DNA from: Sphingomonas glacialis
Lineage (GTDB): Bacteria; Pseudomonadota; Alphaproteobacteria; Sphingomonadales; Sphingomonadaceae
Direction: 5' to 3'
Assembly: GCF_006439055.1 (NCBI RefSeq)
Contig: NZ_RCZC01000002.1
Location: forward strand, 1,583,979 to 1,647,978
Length of the DNA: 64,000 bases
The notes under the pieces are model-generated. The model did no database searches. It saw nothing but the letters and a program-made list of their open reading frames with translations, and was not told the DNA's origin. The number at the start of each line of letters is the position of its first letter. Within the stretch, counting starts at the first letter, position 1. Of the stretch, positions 7,783-16,103 are shown piece after piece. The position numbers and the translations under genes are program-made.

Positions 7783-9474
7783 TCAGCGCGCGTCGCCGAC
7801 CGCCCGGCGGACCGAGCCGCGGCTCCAGCTGACGAACGCCGATTCCTCCATCGGTGCGGCGATCGCATAGCCCTGCATCACGTCGCAGCCGATGATGCGC
7901 AGGATCTCGACCTGCGCCGGCGTCTCGACCCCCTCGGCGACCGCTTCGCAGCCGAGCGCGTGGATCACGCCCACCACCGCCTGCGCGATCGTCCGCGCCG
8001 CAGTATCGTCGGCGACGTGCGCGACCAGGCTGCGATCGAGCTTGATCCGGTCGATCGGCAGCGCGCGCAGCCGTGAGAGGTTCGAATAGCCGGTGCCGAA
8101 ATCGTCGATCGCGATCGTCGCACCATCGGCGCGGAGCTGCTCGATCGCTGCCAGCACCGCATCGCTGCACTGCATCGCGAGCGTCTCGCTGATCTCGAGC
8201 TCGAGCAGATGCGCCGGCGCGCTCGCCCGTCGTAGCGCCGCGCGCAGCCCATGGAAGAAGTCCGCATGATCGATCTGCCGCGGCGAGACATTGACCGCGA
8301 GGCGTTGCTCGATGCCGATCCTACCCCAGCGCGCGATCGTTGCGGCGACCGATTCGACGACCCAATCACCGATATCGACGATCATCCCGGTCTCCTCGGC
8401 GCAGTCGAGAAAGGTCAGCGGCAGGCGTAGCCCCTCGCGCGGGTGGCGCCAGCGCAGCAGCGCTTCGGCGCCGACGACGCGGCCCTGCTCGATGCTGATC
8501 TGCGGCTGGAAGACGAGCGCGAACTCGTCGCGGTCGATCGCCTCGCGCAGATCGCCCTCGAGCGTAGTGCGTTCGGCGATGCGGGCGGCGAGCTCGACGC
8601 TGAACGGCTCGGCGCGGCCCCGCCCATTGCCCTTGGCATGATACATTGCGGCGTCGGCGGCGCGCATCAGGTCGGCGAGCGTGCTGCCATGGTCGGGGCA
8701 GAGCGCCATGCCGATCGATGCGCCGATCGAGACATGCGTGCCGCCGAGCTCGAACGGCTCGGCCAGCGCGCGCAGCACCGCATGGCCGACCTCCGCCGCC
8801 TCGCCGGGATCGCCGATCGCGGGGAAGAACATCGTGAACTCATCGCCCGCAAGGCGGCCGATCAACGGCGCCGCCGCAGCCGGGGCGTGCGCGACACCGT
8901 CGGCCACTGCGCGCAGCCGGTTCGCGACCATGCCGAGCAGCGCGTCGCCACAGGCGTGGCCCATAGTGTCGTTGACCGTCTTGAAACGATCGAGATCGAT
9001 GAAGAACAAGGCACCCGTGCTTTCGCCACCGTTTGCGGGGGTTGCCGCGAGCATCCGCTCGCACGTCGCGCGAAAATTGCTGCGGTTCGCCAGCCCGGTC
9101 ACCGGATCGAACATCGCGAGCCGGTGAACGCTGTCGAGATTGTTGGTCATCTGCGTGAACAGGCCTTGCATCGCGCGCGCGAGCTGCGGCACGGCCTCGC
9201 CGATTTCGGCGGGGATCGCGCTGTCGAGATCCCCCTCGCCGGCGCGCGCCAGCCGCGCGATCGCAGCGTCGATGGCGCCGGCCGTCCCGGCGATGCTGCG
9301 TTCGGCCGAGGCCCAGCACATCGCGGCGCAGACCACCGCCGGAATCAGCGCGCGCGCGATATTGTCGAGATCAAAGCCGCGTGCCGAGGTTGCAAGCACA
9401 GCCAGGAAGAAGGCCACCGCCCCGGCGCACATCGCAAACACGACGGCGCGACTCTTGAGCGTGACCTCGTCCAT
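7783..9474 (-). CDS. Membrane GGDEF-EAL cyclic-di-GMP protein
   Basis: A 563-residue protein that may both make and break cyclic di-GMP. Two hydrophobic segments lie in the first 65 residues. They are followed by a short HAMP-like linker, then a GGDEF domain (from MFDPVTGLANR; active-site motif reads AGDEF), then an EAL domain. The EAL domain keeps the catalytic set: EALLRW, VNVSP, LELEISE, DDFGTGYSNL, KLDRS and AEGVE, so phosphodiesterase activity is likely. AGDEF occurs in active cyclases, but no RxxD inhibitory site precedes it. The protein is monocistronic. It probably tunes the motile/sessile switch; no partner is visible. Confidence 0.93.
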   Translation of the reverse strand: MDEVTLKSRAVVFAMCAGAVAFFLAVLATSARGFDLDNIARALIPAVVCAAMCWASAERSIAGTAGAIDAAIARLARAGEGDLDSAIPAEIGEAVPQLARAMQGLFTQMTNNLDSVHRLAMFDPVTGLANRSNFRATCERMLAATPANGGESTGALFFIDLDRFKTVNDTMGHACGDALLGMVANRLRAVADGVAHAPAAAAPLIGRLAGDEFTMFFPAIGDPGEAAEVGHAVLRALAEPFELGGTHVSIGASIGMALCPDHGSTLADLMRAADAAMYHAKGNGRGRAEPFSVELAARIAERTTLEGDLREAIDRDEFALVFQPQISIEQGRVVGAEALLRWRHPREGLRLPLTFLDCAEETGMIVDIGDWVVESVAATIARWGRIGIEQRLAVNVSPRQIDHADFFHGLRAALRRASAPAHLLELEISETLAMQCSDAVLAAIEQLRADGATIAIDDFGTGYSNLSRLRALPIDRIKLDRSLVAHVADDTAARTIAQAVVGVIHALGCEAVAEGVETPAQVEILRIIGCDVMQGYAIAAPMEESAFVSWSRGSVRRAVGDAR

Positions 9475-9540
9475 TGGGGTGATGCGCGGCTCCCTGCCCG
9501 GCAGCGTGCGCGAGCTTGGCGTGACCGTGCCAGCAAAAGG

Positions 9541-10161
9541 TTAAGAGTTTTGCGCCGTCCGCAAGCGCTTGAGGACGATATATAAAGCGCCCGCGCCGCC
9601 ATGCCGCGGATGCGCCCCGCGGACCGCCGCGATCGCCGAGGAATGGCGCGATCCGGCGAGCCAATCCCCTGTCGCGGCGCGGATCGCACCGCGCGCATGC
9701 GGACGTTCGCTGGCCGGGCGCGGCGGCTTGCCGGTGACGAGCAGGATCACGCGGTCGCCCGCGCGGATCGCGGCATCGAGCGCGGCGTCGAGCAGGTCAT
9801 AGGCCGAATGCAGCGTGTGGCCGTGCAGGTCGATCGTCCGGTCGGGCGACACGAGGCCGCGCGACAGCTGGCGATCCCAACTCCCGTCGAGCGTGTTGCC
9901 CGGCGGCTTTGGCGGTGCGGCGATCGAAACGGTCTTGCGGCCAAGCGGCGGCACCGAGCCGACGGTCCCCTTGCCGAGCAACGCGCCGAACGATGGAACC
10001 GGCTTTTCAGGGAGGCGCATTGCCGGAACGGGGCGCCGTTCGACCGCCGGCGCGATCGGGACCGCCTTGGCGGCGGGCGCTACCGCGCGCAGCGGGCGGA
10101 CCCCCGCCATCACGCGCGCCCAGAGCGCGGCCTCTTCGGGGCGAAGCGGGCGCGATCCCAC
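9541..10161 (-). CDS. Smr-domain endonuclease-like protein
   Basis: A 206-residue protein whose C-terminal half is a Smr domain: DRTIDLHGHTLHSAYDLLDAAL with the signature DLHGHT, then VILLVTGKP and a late RHGGAGALYIVLKR. Smr domains bind or nick DNA or RNA; small alphaproteobacterial versions are uncharacterised. The N-terminal half is proline-rich and probably disordered. The start is set at a GTG at 10161, which gives the usual opening RPLRPEEAALWARV; the alternative ATG at 10110 would cut that block. It begins six bases after the mltA stop, so it is the last gene of a Tim44-mltA-smr operon. Confidence 0.88.
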   Translation of the reverse strand: MGSRPLRPEEAALWARVMAGVRPLRAVAPAAKAVPIAPAVERRPVPAMRLPEKPVPSFGALLGKGTVGSVPPLGRKTVSIAAPPKPPGNTLDGSWDRQLSRGLVSPDRTIDLHGHTLHSAYDLLDAALDAAIRAGDRVILLVTGKPPRPASERPHARGAIRAATGDWLAGSRHSSAIAAVRGAHPRHGGAGALYIVLKRLRTAQNS

Positions 10162-10166
10162 TCCTG

Positions 10167-11441
10167 TCAGCCCGCCGTCGCGGCACCCAGGCGCTGCAGC
10201 GTGCCGACCGGCAACAGCAGGAACGCGGTGCCGCGCGCCGCCATTCCGCCCGCAATCGCCGCCGCATCGGCGCCTGCGCCCCAGAAGGTATCGATCCGGT
10301 TGGCACCCTTGATCGCGCCGCCGGTATCCTGTGCGATCCACAGCCGGCTCGCATCGGCGCGGTCCATCGACAACAGCACCGGCGCGCCGAGCGGCACGAA
10401 ATGCGGATCGGCCGCGGCACTCACCCCACCGGTCACCGCGATGCCGAGCGCGCCGAGCGCTGGCCCGGTCTGTTCGCGGAAGAACACATAGCTCTTATTC
10501 TCGCGCATGATCGCGCGGCCCTCTTCGGGATGGTCGTGCAGCCAGCCGACGATGCCCTGCATCGAGCTCTGCCCGGGCGCGAGCAGCCCGCGCTTTTTCA
10601 TCAGTGCGCCGATGCCGGTGTAATCGCGGCCATTCTGGCTCTCATAGCCGATCCGCATCACCGACCCGTCGGGCAGCCGCAGCCGCCCCGAGCCCTGGAC
10701 CTGCAGGAAGAACAGCTCGATCGGATCGGCGGCCCAGGCGATGATCGGCGCACGGCCTTCGAGCGATCCCTGCTCGATCGCGGTGCGATCGTCATAGGGG
10801 ACGAAGGTCTTGCCCTCGACACGGCCGCGGATCTTCTTTCCTTTGAGCGTATCGCTGAACAGGCCGAGATCGACATCGACGAGGTCGGACGGGCGCGCGT
10901 AGATCGGCACTTCGTAGCCGCGCCGCCGATCGCGCGAGCCGCGGATCTCGGGCTCGTAATAGCCCGTTGCGAAGGCCTTGCCGTCGCCGACCTGCACCGC
11001 CTCGAAATATTGCGCGAAGAATGCGCGCGCGCCGCCCGGACGGACAGTGGGTGCCGCGGCACAGGCCGGCTGCCAGTCCGATCCCTGCGTCAGGCCCGTT
11101 ACGTCGGTGCGGCGTTGCAGCGACGGACAGGTCGCGCGGAACGCCACGAGCGCGCGCTCGGCCTGTGCATCGTCGATCGGCAAGGAGTAGAGCGGCGGCC
11201 CGGCGATGACGCCGGCGCTGCGCGCAGTCGGCCCGGGCGCGGTGACCGCTTGGGTCGGGGCGATCGGCGTTGCCGGCACCGGGCGACGGACCGGAGTCTG
11301 TCCGTTGCCGATCGCGCGCGGGCGTTCGATCTGACCACCGCCGCACGCCGCAAGCAAAAGCGCCAATGCGGTTACGCCAACGGACTTTCCGTGTCGAAGG
11401 CTGCAAAGCGAAGCCCGGACGTCCCCCCTCACCGCACTCAC
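10167..11441 (-). CDS. mltA: Membrane-bound lytic murein transglycosylase A
   Basis: A 424-residue lipoprotein that cleaves peptidoglycan glycan strands to 1,6-anhydro products. A lipoprotein signal (VGVTALALLLAACGGG) places the acylated cysteine at about residue 33. Conserved features follow: FATGYYEPEIRGS, the GRVEGKTFVPYDDRTAIEQG region, FFLQVQGSGRLRL, YTGIGALM and the C-terminal 3D domain with LSMDRADASRLWIAQDTGGAIKGANRIDTFWG, including the catalytic-type aspartates. The start is a GTG at 11441 whose GTGA overlaps the stop of the upstream Tim44-like gene, which implies coupled translation. It fits an envelope-maintenance operon. Confidence 0.95.
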   Translation of the reverse strand: MSAVRGDVRASLCSLRHGKSVGVTALALLLAACGGGQIERPRAIGNGQTPVRRPVPATPIAPTQAVTAPGPTARSAGVIAGPPLYSLPIDDAQAERALVAFRATCPSLQRRTDVTGLTQGSDWQPACAAAPTVRPGGARAFFAQYFEAVQVGDGKAFATGYYEPEIRGSRDRRRGYEVPIYARPSDLVDVDLGLFSDTLKGKKIRGRVEGKTFVPYDDRTAIEQGSLEGRAPIIAWAADPIELFFLQVQGSGRLRLPDGSVMRIGYESQNGRDYTGIGALMKKRGLLAPGQSSMQGIVGWLHDHPEEGRAIMRENKSYVFFREQTGPALGALGIAVTGGVSAAADPHFVPLGAPVLLSMDRADASRLWIAQDTGGAIKGANRIDTFWGAGADAAAIAGGMAARGTAFLLLPVGTLQRLGAATAG

Positions 11442-12082
11442 GCCTCGTCGGTGTCGGCGAGCTTCCAGTTCGGATCGCTGCTCTTGAGCGTCCGCGCGAA
11501 GGTCCAGGCGTCGTGCGTCTCGACCGCGTCGCTCATCGAGCCGGCGATGACGGTATTCTCGGCATCGCGCGTGATGGCCGCGATATCGGCGTCGAAGCGC
11601 ACCGTGATCCGCGCGATCTTGCCCTCGAGCGTCGCGTCGGAGATCACCGCGCGCTCGATCGAGACCAGGCGGTTTTCGAGGACGTGGCCGGCGGTGTTGC
11701 GGGCTTCGATTGCAGCGACGAAGGCCTCGCGCACATCGTCCTCGGCTAGCCAGGCGAGTTCTTCCGCGTCACCCTTCCAGAACGCCTCGAGGATCATGCG
11801 GTAGGCCGCCTTCGATCCGTCGAGGAAGCGTGCCACGTCGAAGCTGGAATCCCCGGCGATGATCGCGCGGATGCCGGCTTCGGCCTTGGGTTCGACCAGA
11901 CGGCTGGCGGGCTCGCGGCTTTCGCCGATCATTTCGGTCGGGCGTTGCACGACGGTAAGCGGCGCGCGGTCCTCGGCGGGCTTGGGCAAAGGCTGCTCAT
12001 GCCCGGTGCGCTTGCCGAGCACCATATAGAGACGCAGCGCCAGAAAACCGGCGACCATCGCGAGGATAACAATCAGGAACAC
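11438..12082 (-). CDS. Tim44-like (TimA) inner-membrane protein
   Basis: A 214-residue protein with one N-terminal membrane segment (FLIVILAMVAGFLALRLYMVLG), a charged linker and a Tim44-like domain from about residue 75 (DVARFLDGSKAAYRMILEAFWKGDAEELAWL and the later ITVRFDADIAAI). It is the bacterial relative of mitochondrial Tim44; the alphaproteobacterial protein is membrane-associated with an unclear role. The start is a GTG at 12082, five bases after GGAGG. It leads the Tim44-mltA-smr operon and is divergent from secB. This neighbourhood is common in alphaproteobacteria and hints at a link to export or envelope assembly. Confidence 0.92.
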   Translation of the reverse strand: MFLIVILAMVAGFLALRLYMVLGKRTGHEQPLPKPAEDRAPLTVVQRPTEMIGESREPASRLVEPKAEAGIRAIIAGDSSFDVARFLDGSKAAYRMILEAFWKGDAEELAWLAEDDVREAFVAAIEARNTAGHVLENRLVSIERAVISDATLEGKIARITVRFDADIAAITRDAENTVIAGSMSDAVETHDAWTFARTLKSSDPNWKLADTDEA

Positions 12083-12272
12083 GCGGCCTCCGGGGCTTTC
12101 ACTAGACAGGCTACATAGGCATAAATGGCCGATGTTTCAAACGACGTGATTGTACGCCGCGCCTGTCAAAGCCGTGGGCCGTGTGTTGAACTCGGTCCCA
12201 CCCCCTGCTAGGCGCGCGCCTTCCATGCCACAACGCTGTGGCGACTATACGGCCAAAGCAAGGACGAGTTCC

Positions 12273-12785
12273 ATGAGCGAGCAGGATGACGGCTTCATCT
12301 CCACCACGGTCGACGGCGCGCCGTTGGCAAACGGGGCCGACACCACCCCCGCAGCGGGTCTAATCTCGCAGTACGTCAAGGACTTCTCGTTCGAGAATCC
12401 CAATGCACCGGCGATCTTCCAGAACCCGACGCCGCCCGCGATCGACGTCCAGTTCAACATCGCCTCGGCGCAGGTCGGCGAGGACGTCTATGAAATCGTC
12501 CTGCGGATCGAAGTGAAGGCCGAGGCCGAGGGCACCGTCGCGTTCCTCGTCGACCTTTCCTATGCTGGCCTGTTCGGCTTGCGCAATTTCCCGCTCGAGC
12601 ATCTCCAGCCGTTCCTGCTGGCGGAAGCGCCACGGCTGATCTTCCCGTTCGCGCGCCGCGTGCTCGCCGATGCGGTCCGCGACGGCGGCTTCCCGCCGCT
12701 GCTGCTCGAGCCGATCGATTTCGGTGCGGTGTTCCTGCAGCAGCAGGAAGCCGGCGAAGCCTCGGGCACGTTCGGCACGGCGTAA
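12273..12785 (+). CDS. secB: Protein-export chaperone SecB
   Basis: A 170-residue SecB, the cytosolic tetrameric chaperone that keeps preproteins unfolded and passes them to SecA. Family features are visible: QYVKDFSFENPNAP near residue 32, NIASAQVGEDVYEIVLRIEV, the LVDLSYAGLFGL segment and the C-terminal APRLIFPFARRVLADAVRDGGFPPLLLEPIDF block. The ATG at 12273 follows AAGGACGAG by a suitable distance; an in-frame codon far upstream would add a leader absent from the family. It is divergent from the Tim44-mltA-smr operon and is followed by a hairpin repeat and murJ. Confidence 0.97.
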   Translation: MSEQDDGFISTTVDGAPLANGADTTPAAGLISQYVKDFSFENPNAPAIFQNPTPPAIDVQFNIASAQVGEDVYEIVLRIEVKAEAEGTVAFLVDLSYAGLFGLRNFPLEHLQPFLLAEAPRLIFPFARRVLADAVRDGGFPPLLLEPIDFGAVFLQQQEAGEASGTFGTA

Positions 12786-12798
12786 TCTTGCTTCTTAA

Positions 12799-12822
12799 GC
12801 CCCTCCCCTTCAGGGGAGGGGC
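12799..12822. repeat. Single GGGGAGGGG hairpin (copy 3)
   Basis: A perfect 10-bp inverted repeat, GCCCCTCCCC and GGGGAGGGGC around a TTCA loop, between secB and murJ. It matches one outer hairpin of the longer elements at 3883 and 5992. No T-run follows, so it is a poor terminator, but it could stabilise the secB transcript. Confidence 0.8.
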
Positions 12823-12845
12823 GTAAGCTGGATCGAGGGCACCCA

Positions 12846-14438
12846 ATGAACCTCGTCAAATCCCTCGGCTCGGTCGGCGGGCTGACGCTCGTCAGCCGAG
12901 TGCTCGCGCTGCTGCGCGACTCGCTCGCCGCGCGCTATGTCGGTGCGGGGTTCGCGTCGGATGCGTTCAACGGCGTCGCCTTCCGCTTGCCCAACATGTT
13001 CCGCGCCTTGTTCGCGGAGGGCGCCTTCTCGGCCGCGTTCATCCCGCTGTTCAACAAAAAGGCCGCGGGGCCCGAGGGCCTTCCCGCCGGCTACGCCTTT
13101 GCCGAGCGCGCGCTGGCCGTGCTGCTGCCGGTGCTGATCCTGTTCACCGTTGCGATGCTGCTCGCCGCCTGGCCGATCACCTATCTCCTCTCGGGCGGCT
13201 TCGCGCGCCAGCATCCGACGCATGAGCAATTCGCCTTCGCGGTGATGCTGTCGCGGATCACCCTACCCTATCTGGCGCTGATCTCGCTCGCCTCGCTGCT
13301 CGGCGGGATCCTCAATTCGCTCGACAAATTCTGGGTCAATGCCGCCGCGCCGATCCTGCTCAACCTCGCGATGATCGGCGGGCTGTGGTTCTTCCACGGC
13401 GCCGACGAATATGAGACCGCGCGCGTCCAGGCGATATCCGTCACCGTCGGCGGCGTGCTGCAGCTCGCGTGGCTGATCCTGGCATGCCACCGTGCCGGGG
13501 TCGACATGCGGCTGCGGATGCCGCGGCTCGACAAGGATGTGCGCGAGATGCTGCGCCTCATCGTCCCCGCCGCGGCGGGCGCGGGCGCGTCGCAGATCAA
13601 TTTGCTGATCTCCACCTCGCTTGCCGGAAGCCTGCTCGCGTCGGGCTCGATCACGTACATCTATTATGCCGACCGGCTGAACCAGCTCCCGCTCGGGCTG
13701 ATCGGCATCGGGCTCGGCACGATCCTGCTGCCAACGATCTCGCGGCTGCTGTCCTCGGGGCAGGACGCAGCGGCGATGGAGACGCAGAATCGCGGGATCG
13801 AGCTCGCGCTGTTCCTCACGCTGCCTGCGACGATCGCCTTCCTGATCGCGGCCGAGCCGATCGTCCGCGGGCTGTTCCAATATGGCCATTTCACCGCACT
13901 CGACGCGAAGCGCTGCGGCTGGGCACTGAGCGCCTTCTCGATCGGGCTGCCGTCCTACGTGCTCGTGAAAGTGCTGACGCCGGGCTATTACGCGCGTGGC
14001 GATACCAAGACGCCGGTGCGCTATGCGATGCTGTCGATCGGGATCAATATCGTCGGCAACCTCATCCTCATCCCGCTGATCGGCCATGTCGGCCCGCCAC
14101 TCGCGACCGCGCTCGCCTCGACCGTCAACGTGGCGATGCTGTACCGCACGCTCGCCGCGCGCGGGCATTTCGTTGCCGATGCGGGATTGCGCCGCAAAGT
14201 GCCACGCCTGCTACTGGCCGCGTTGCTGATGGGTGCGACGATCTACGCGTTCGAGCAACTGCTCGATCCCTATCTCGGCGGGCCGCTGATCGTGCGCTAT
14301 GCCGCACTCGGCGTGCTGGTCGGCGCAGGCGGCGCGGTCTATGGCGTGGCGTGCTTCGTCACCGGCGCGTATCGCATCGCCGACATCAAGGGATTGCTCC
14401 GCAAGCGCGGCGCCACCTCCAAACCCGTTCAGGAATAA
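12846..14438 (+). CDS. murJ: Lipid II flippase MurJ
   Basis: A 530-residue polytopic membrane protein of the MurJ/MviN family, which flips lipid II across the inner membrane for peptidoglycan synthesis. It has about 14 hydrophobic segments. Family hallmarks include the start SVGGLTLVSRVLALLRD, the AFRLPNMFRALFAEGAFSAAFIPLF block, the RITLPYLALISLASLLGGILN segment and ADRLNQLPLGLIGIGLGTILLPTIS. The conserved arginines in these blocks are present. The ATG at 12846 matches the normal start. It ends three bases before trpS, so the two genes are probably co-transcribed. Confidence 0.97.
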   Translation: MNLVKSLGSVGGLTLVSRVLALLRDSLAARYVGAGFASDAFNGVAFRLPNMFRALFAEGAFSAAFIPLFNKKAAGPEGLPAGYAFAERALAVLLPVLILFTVAMLLAAWPITYLLSGGFARQHPTHEQFAFAVMLSRITLPYLALISLASLLGGILNSLDKFWVNAAAPILLNLAMIGGLWFFHGADEYETARVQAISVTVGGVLQLAWLILACHRAGVDMRLRMPRLDKDVREMLRLIVPAAAGAGASQINLLISTSLAGSLLASGSITYIYYADRLNQLPLGLIGIGLGTILLPTISRLLSSGQDAAAMETQNRGIELALFLTLPATIAFLIAAEPIVRGLFQYGHFTALDAKRCGWALSAFSIGLPSYVLVKVLTPGYYARGDTKTPVRYAMLSIGINIVGNLILIPLIGHVGPPLATALASTVNVAMLYRTLAARGHFVADAGLRRKVPRLLLAALLMGATIYAFEQLLDPYLGGPLIVRYAALGVLVGAGGAVYGVACFVTGAYRIADIKGLLRKRGATSKPVQE

Positions 14439-14441
14439 CCC

Positions 14442-15443
14442 ATGCGCGTCCTTTCCGGCATCCAGCCCACCGGCAACCTCCACCTCGGCAACTATCTGGG
14501 CGCGATCAAGCAATGGGTCGCGATGCAGGACGCGATGGCCGCGGGCGAAGAATGCCTGTTCTTCCTCGCCGACCTGCACGCGCTGTCGCAGCCGGTCGTC
14601 CCGGCCGAGCTGAACGCGCACACCACCGAGATGGCGGCGACCTTGCTCGCGTGCGGGATCGACCCGCAGCGCTCGATCCTGTTCAACCAGGCGCGCGTGC
14701 CAGCGCATTCGGCGCTCAACTGGATCCTCGGCGGCACCGCGCGGATGGGCTGGCTCAGCCGGATGACGCAGTGGAAGGACAAGGCGGGTAAGAAGGGCGA
14801 GACGCAGAGCGTCGGGCTGTTCACCTATCCCGTGCTCCAGGCCGCCGACATCCTGCTCTACCAGACGACGCATGTGCCCGTCGGCGACGACCAGAAGCAG
14901 CATCTCGAGCTAGTGCGCGACATCGCGATCAAGTTCAACACCGACTATGGCGATACCTTCGTCCTGCCCGAACCGCTGATTTCGAAGGCCGCGCCGCGCA
15001 TCATGAGCTTGCGCGATGCGAGCGCGAAGATGTCGAAATCGGACCCGAGCGATGCGTCGCGGATCAACCTGGTCGATTCGGACGAGCTGATCGCGAGCAA
15101 ATTCCGCAAGGCCAAGTCGGATGCCGACGGTCTGCCGGGCGAGGTTGCAGGGCTCGCCGAGCGGCCCGAGGCGAAGAACCTCGTGACGATCTATGCCGCG
15201 CTCGAAGGCAGTACGCCCGACGCGGTGCTGTCGCAGTTTGCGGGGCAAGGCTTCGGCGCCTTCAAGCCCGCGCTCGCCGATCTCGCGGTCGCGACGCTGG
15301 CGCCGATCCGCGAGCGGCTGACGGCGTTGCTGGGGGATCGCGCGGCGGTCAGCGCGGTGCTCGCCGACGGCGCGGCGCGCGCGGCGGTCTTGGCGGCACC
15401 GACGCTCGCCAAGGCGCAGGCGGCGGTGGGGCTGCAGGTCTAA
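14442..15443 (+). CDS. trpS: Tryptophanyl-tRNA synthetase
   Basis: A 333-residue class I aminoacyl-tRNA synthetase that charges tRNA-Trp. The HIGH-type motif is in SGIQPTGNLHLGNYLGAIKQW at the N-terminus. The substrate loop and dimer regions follow (FLADLHALS, NWILGGTARMGWLSRMTQWKDK, YPVLQAADILLY). The KMSKS loop is in SAKMSKSDPSDASRI near residue 200. Length and order are as usual. It follows murJ with a three-base gap. The next genes, on the other strand, form a toxin-antitoxin remnant. Confidence 0.98.
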   Translation: MRVLSGIQPTGNLHLGNYLGAIKQWVAMQDAMAAGEECLFFLADLHALSQPVVPAELNAHTTEMAATLLACGIDPQRSILFNQARVPAHSALNWILGGTARMGWLSRMTQWKDKAGKKGETQSVGLFTYPVLQAADILLYQTTHVPVGDDQKQHLELVRDIAIKFNTDYGDTFVLPEPLISKAAPRIMSLRDASAKMSKSDPSDASRINLVDSDELIASKFRKAKSDADGLPGEVAGLAERPEAKNLVTIYAALEGSTPDAVLSQFAGQGFGAFKPALADLAVATLAPIRERLTALLGDRAAVSAVLADGAARAAVLAAPTLAKAQAAVGLQV

Positions 15444-15833
15444 GCGGCGAACGGGTTGCGGATCGTCAGACGGCCTTCGATCACGAGGCCGTGGTGCATG
15501 TCTTCGGACCACAGGGTGTCGCAATCCGCCAGCAGTGCCGCAGCGACGATCAGGCAATCATATATGGCGAATCGGTAGCGTGCATGAAGCTGCAGAGCGA
15601 GTTCGGGCGTCTCGATCGTGAGCGGCACGACAGTGGCGACCGCGCGCAATCGATCCAACACATCGAGCACCTCTGGAAACGAAAACGCGAGTTTGCGCAG
15701 GACGACCGTTGCGACCTCGTTGAGCACTGACGACGCCGCGCGGAGCGAGCAGCGCCTCGGCGCGCGGCCCCTTGATGGCGTCGCCTGCCGCCGCATAGAT
15801 CGGCACGTTGCTGTCGAAGAAGCTACCGGGCAT
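15440..15833 (-). pseudogene. PIN-domain toxin (VapC-like), frameshifted
   Basis: Two reading frames together make one PIN ribonuclease toxin. The first, from the ATG at 15833, reads MPGSFFDSNVPIYAA...KGPRAEALLA with the first catalytic aspartate. The second continues with VLNEVATVVLRKLAFSF, the second acidic site in IYDCLIVAAALL and the late LWSEDMHHG. The frames meet near 15722-15732, where typical relatives have a few extra residues between VVS and VLNE, so a small out-of-frame deletion is likely. The gene overlaps the end of its antitoxin gene. As drawn the toxin cannot be made; a sequencing error is the alternative. Confidence 0.8.
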
Positions 15834-16053
15834 TCGCCTCGTCGCGGTCGAACTTGAAATCATCCGGCATACGCCCGCGATAAATCCGCAAGCCTGCAAG
15901 CGCCTCTTCGGGCGTCATCTTGCGCGCGATGCGAAGCGAGCCATCGAGCTGAACCCGGACGTCCAACTCCTCGCCCAGCTCCACCGCGAGCGCCTCGACC
16001 ATTTCCTTGGGCAAACGGACCGCGAAGTCGTCGCCCCACTTCGCCAACTGCAT
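15823..16053 (-). CDS. AbrB/MazE-type antitoxin
   Basis: A 76-residue protein with an N-terminal swapped-hairpin AbrB/MazE/SpoVT fold: MQLAKWGDDFAVRLPKEMVEAL, then VRVQLDGSLRIAR. An acidic and basic tail (GRMPDDFKFDRDE) would bind and block the toxin. The start of the PIN toxin gene lies inside the last codons, the usual arrangement for such a pair. This gene is intact while the toxin frame is broken. Such antitoxins usually repress their own promoter, here in the 50 bases before dnaA's stop. It lies directly downstream of dnaA on the same strand. Confidence 0.82.
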   Translation of the reverse strand: MQLAKWGDDFAVRLPKEMVEALAVELGEELDVRVQLDGSLRIARKMTPEEALAGLRIYRGRMPDDFKFDRDEANAR

Positions 16054-16103
16054 CGCCTGTCTCCGAATGTGGGCCCAGCCATACCGGAATTTCGGCGCTC
16101 TCG

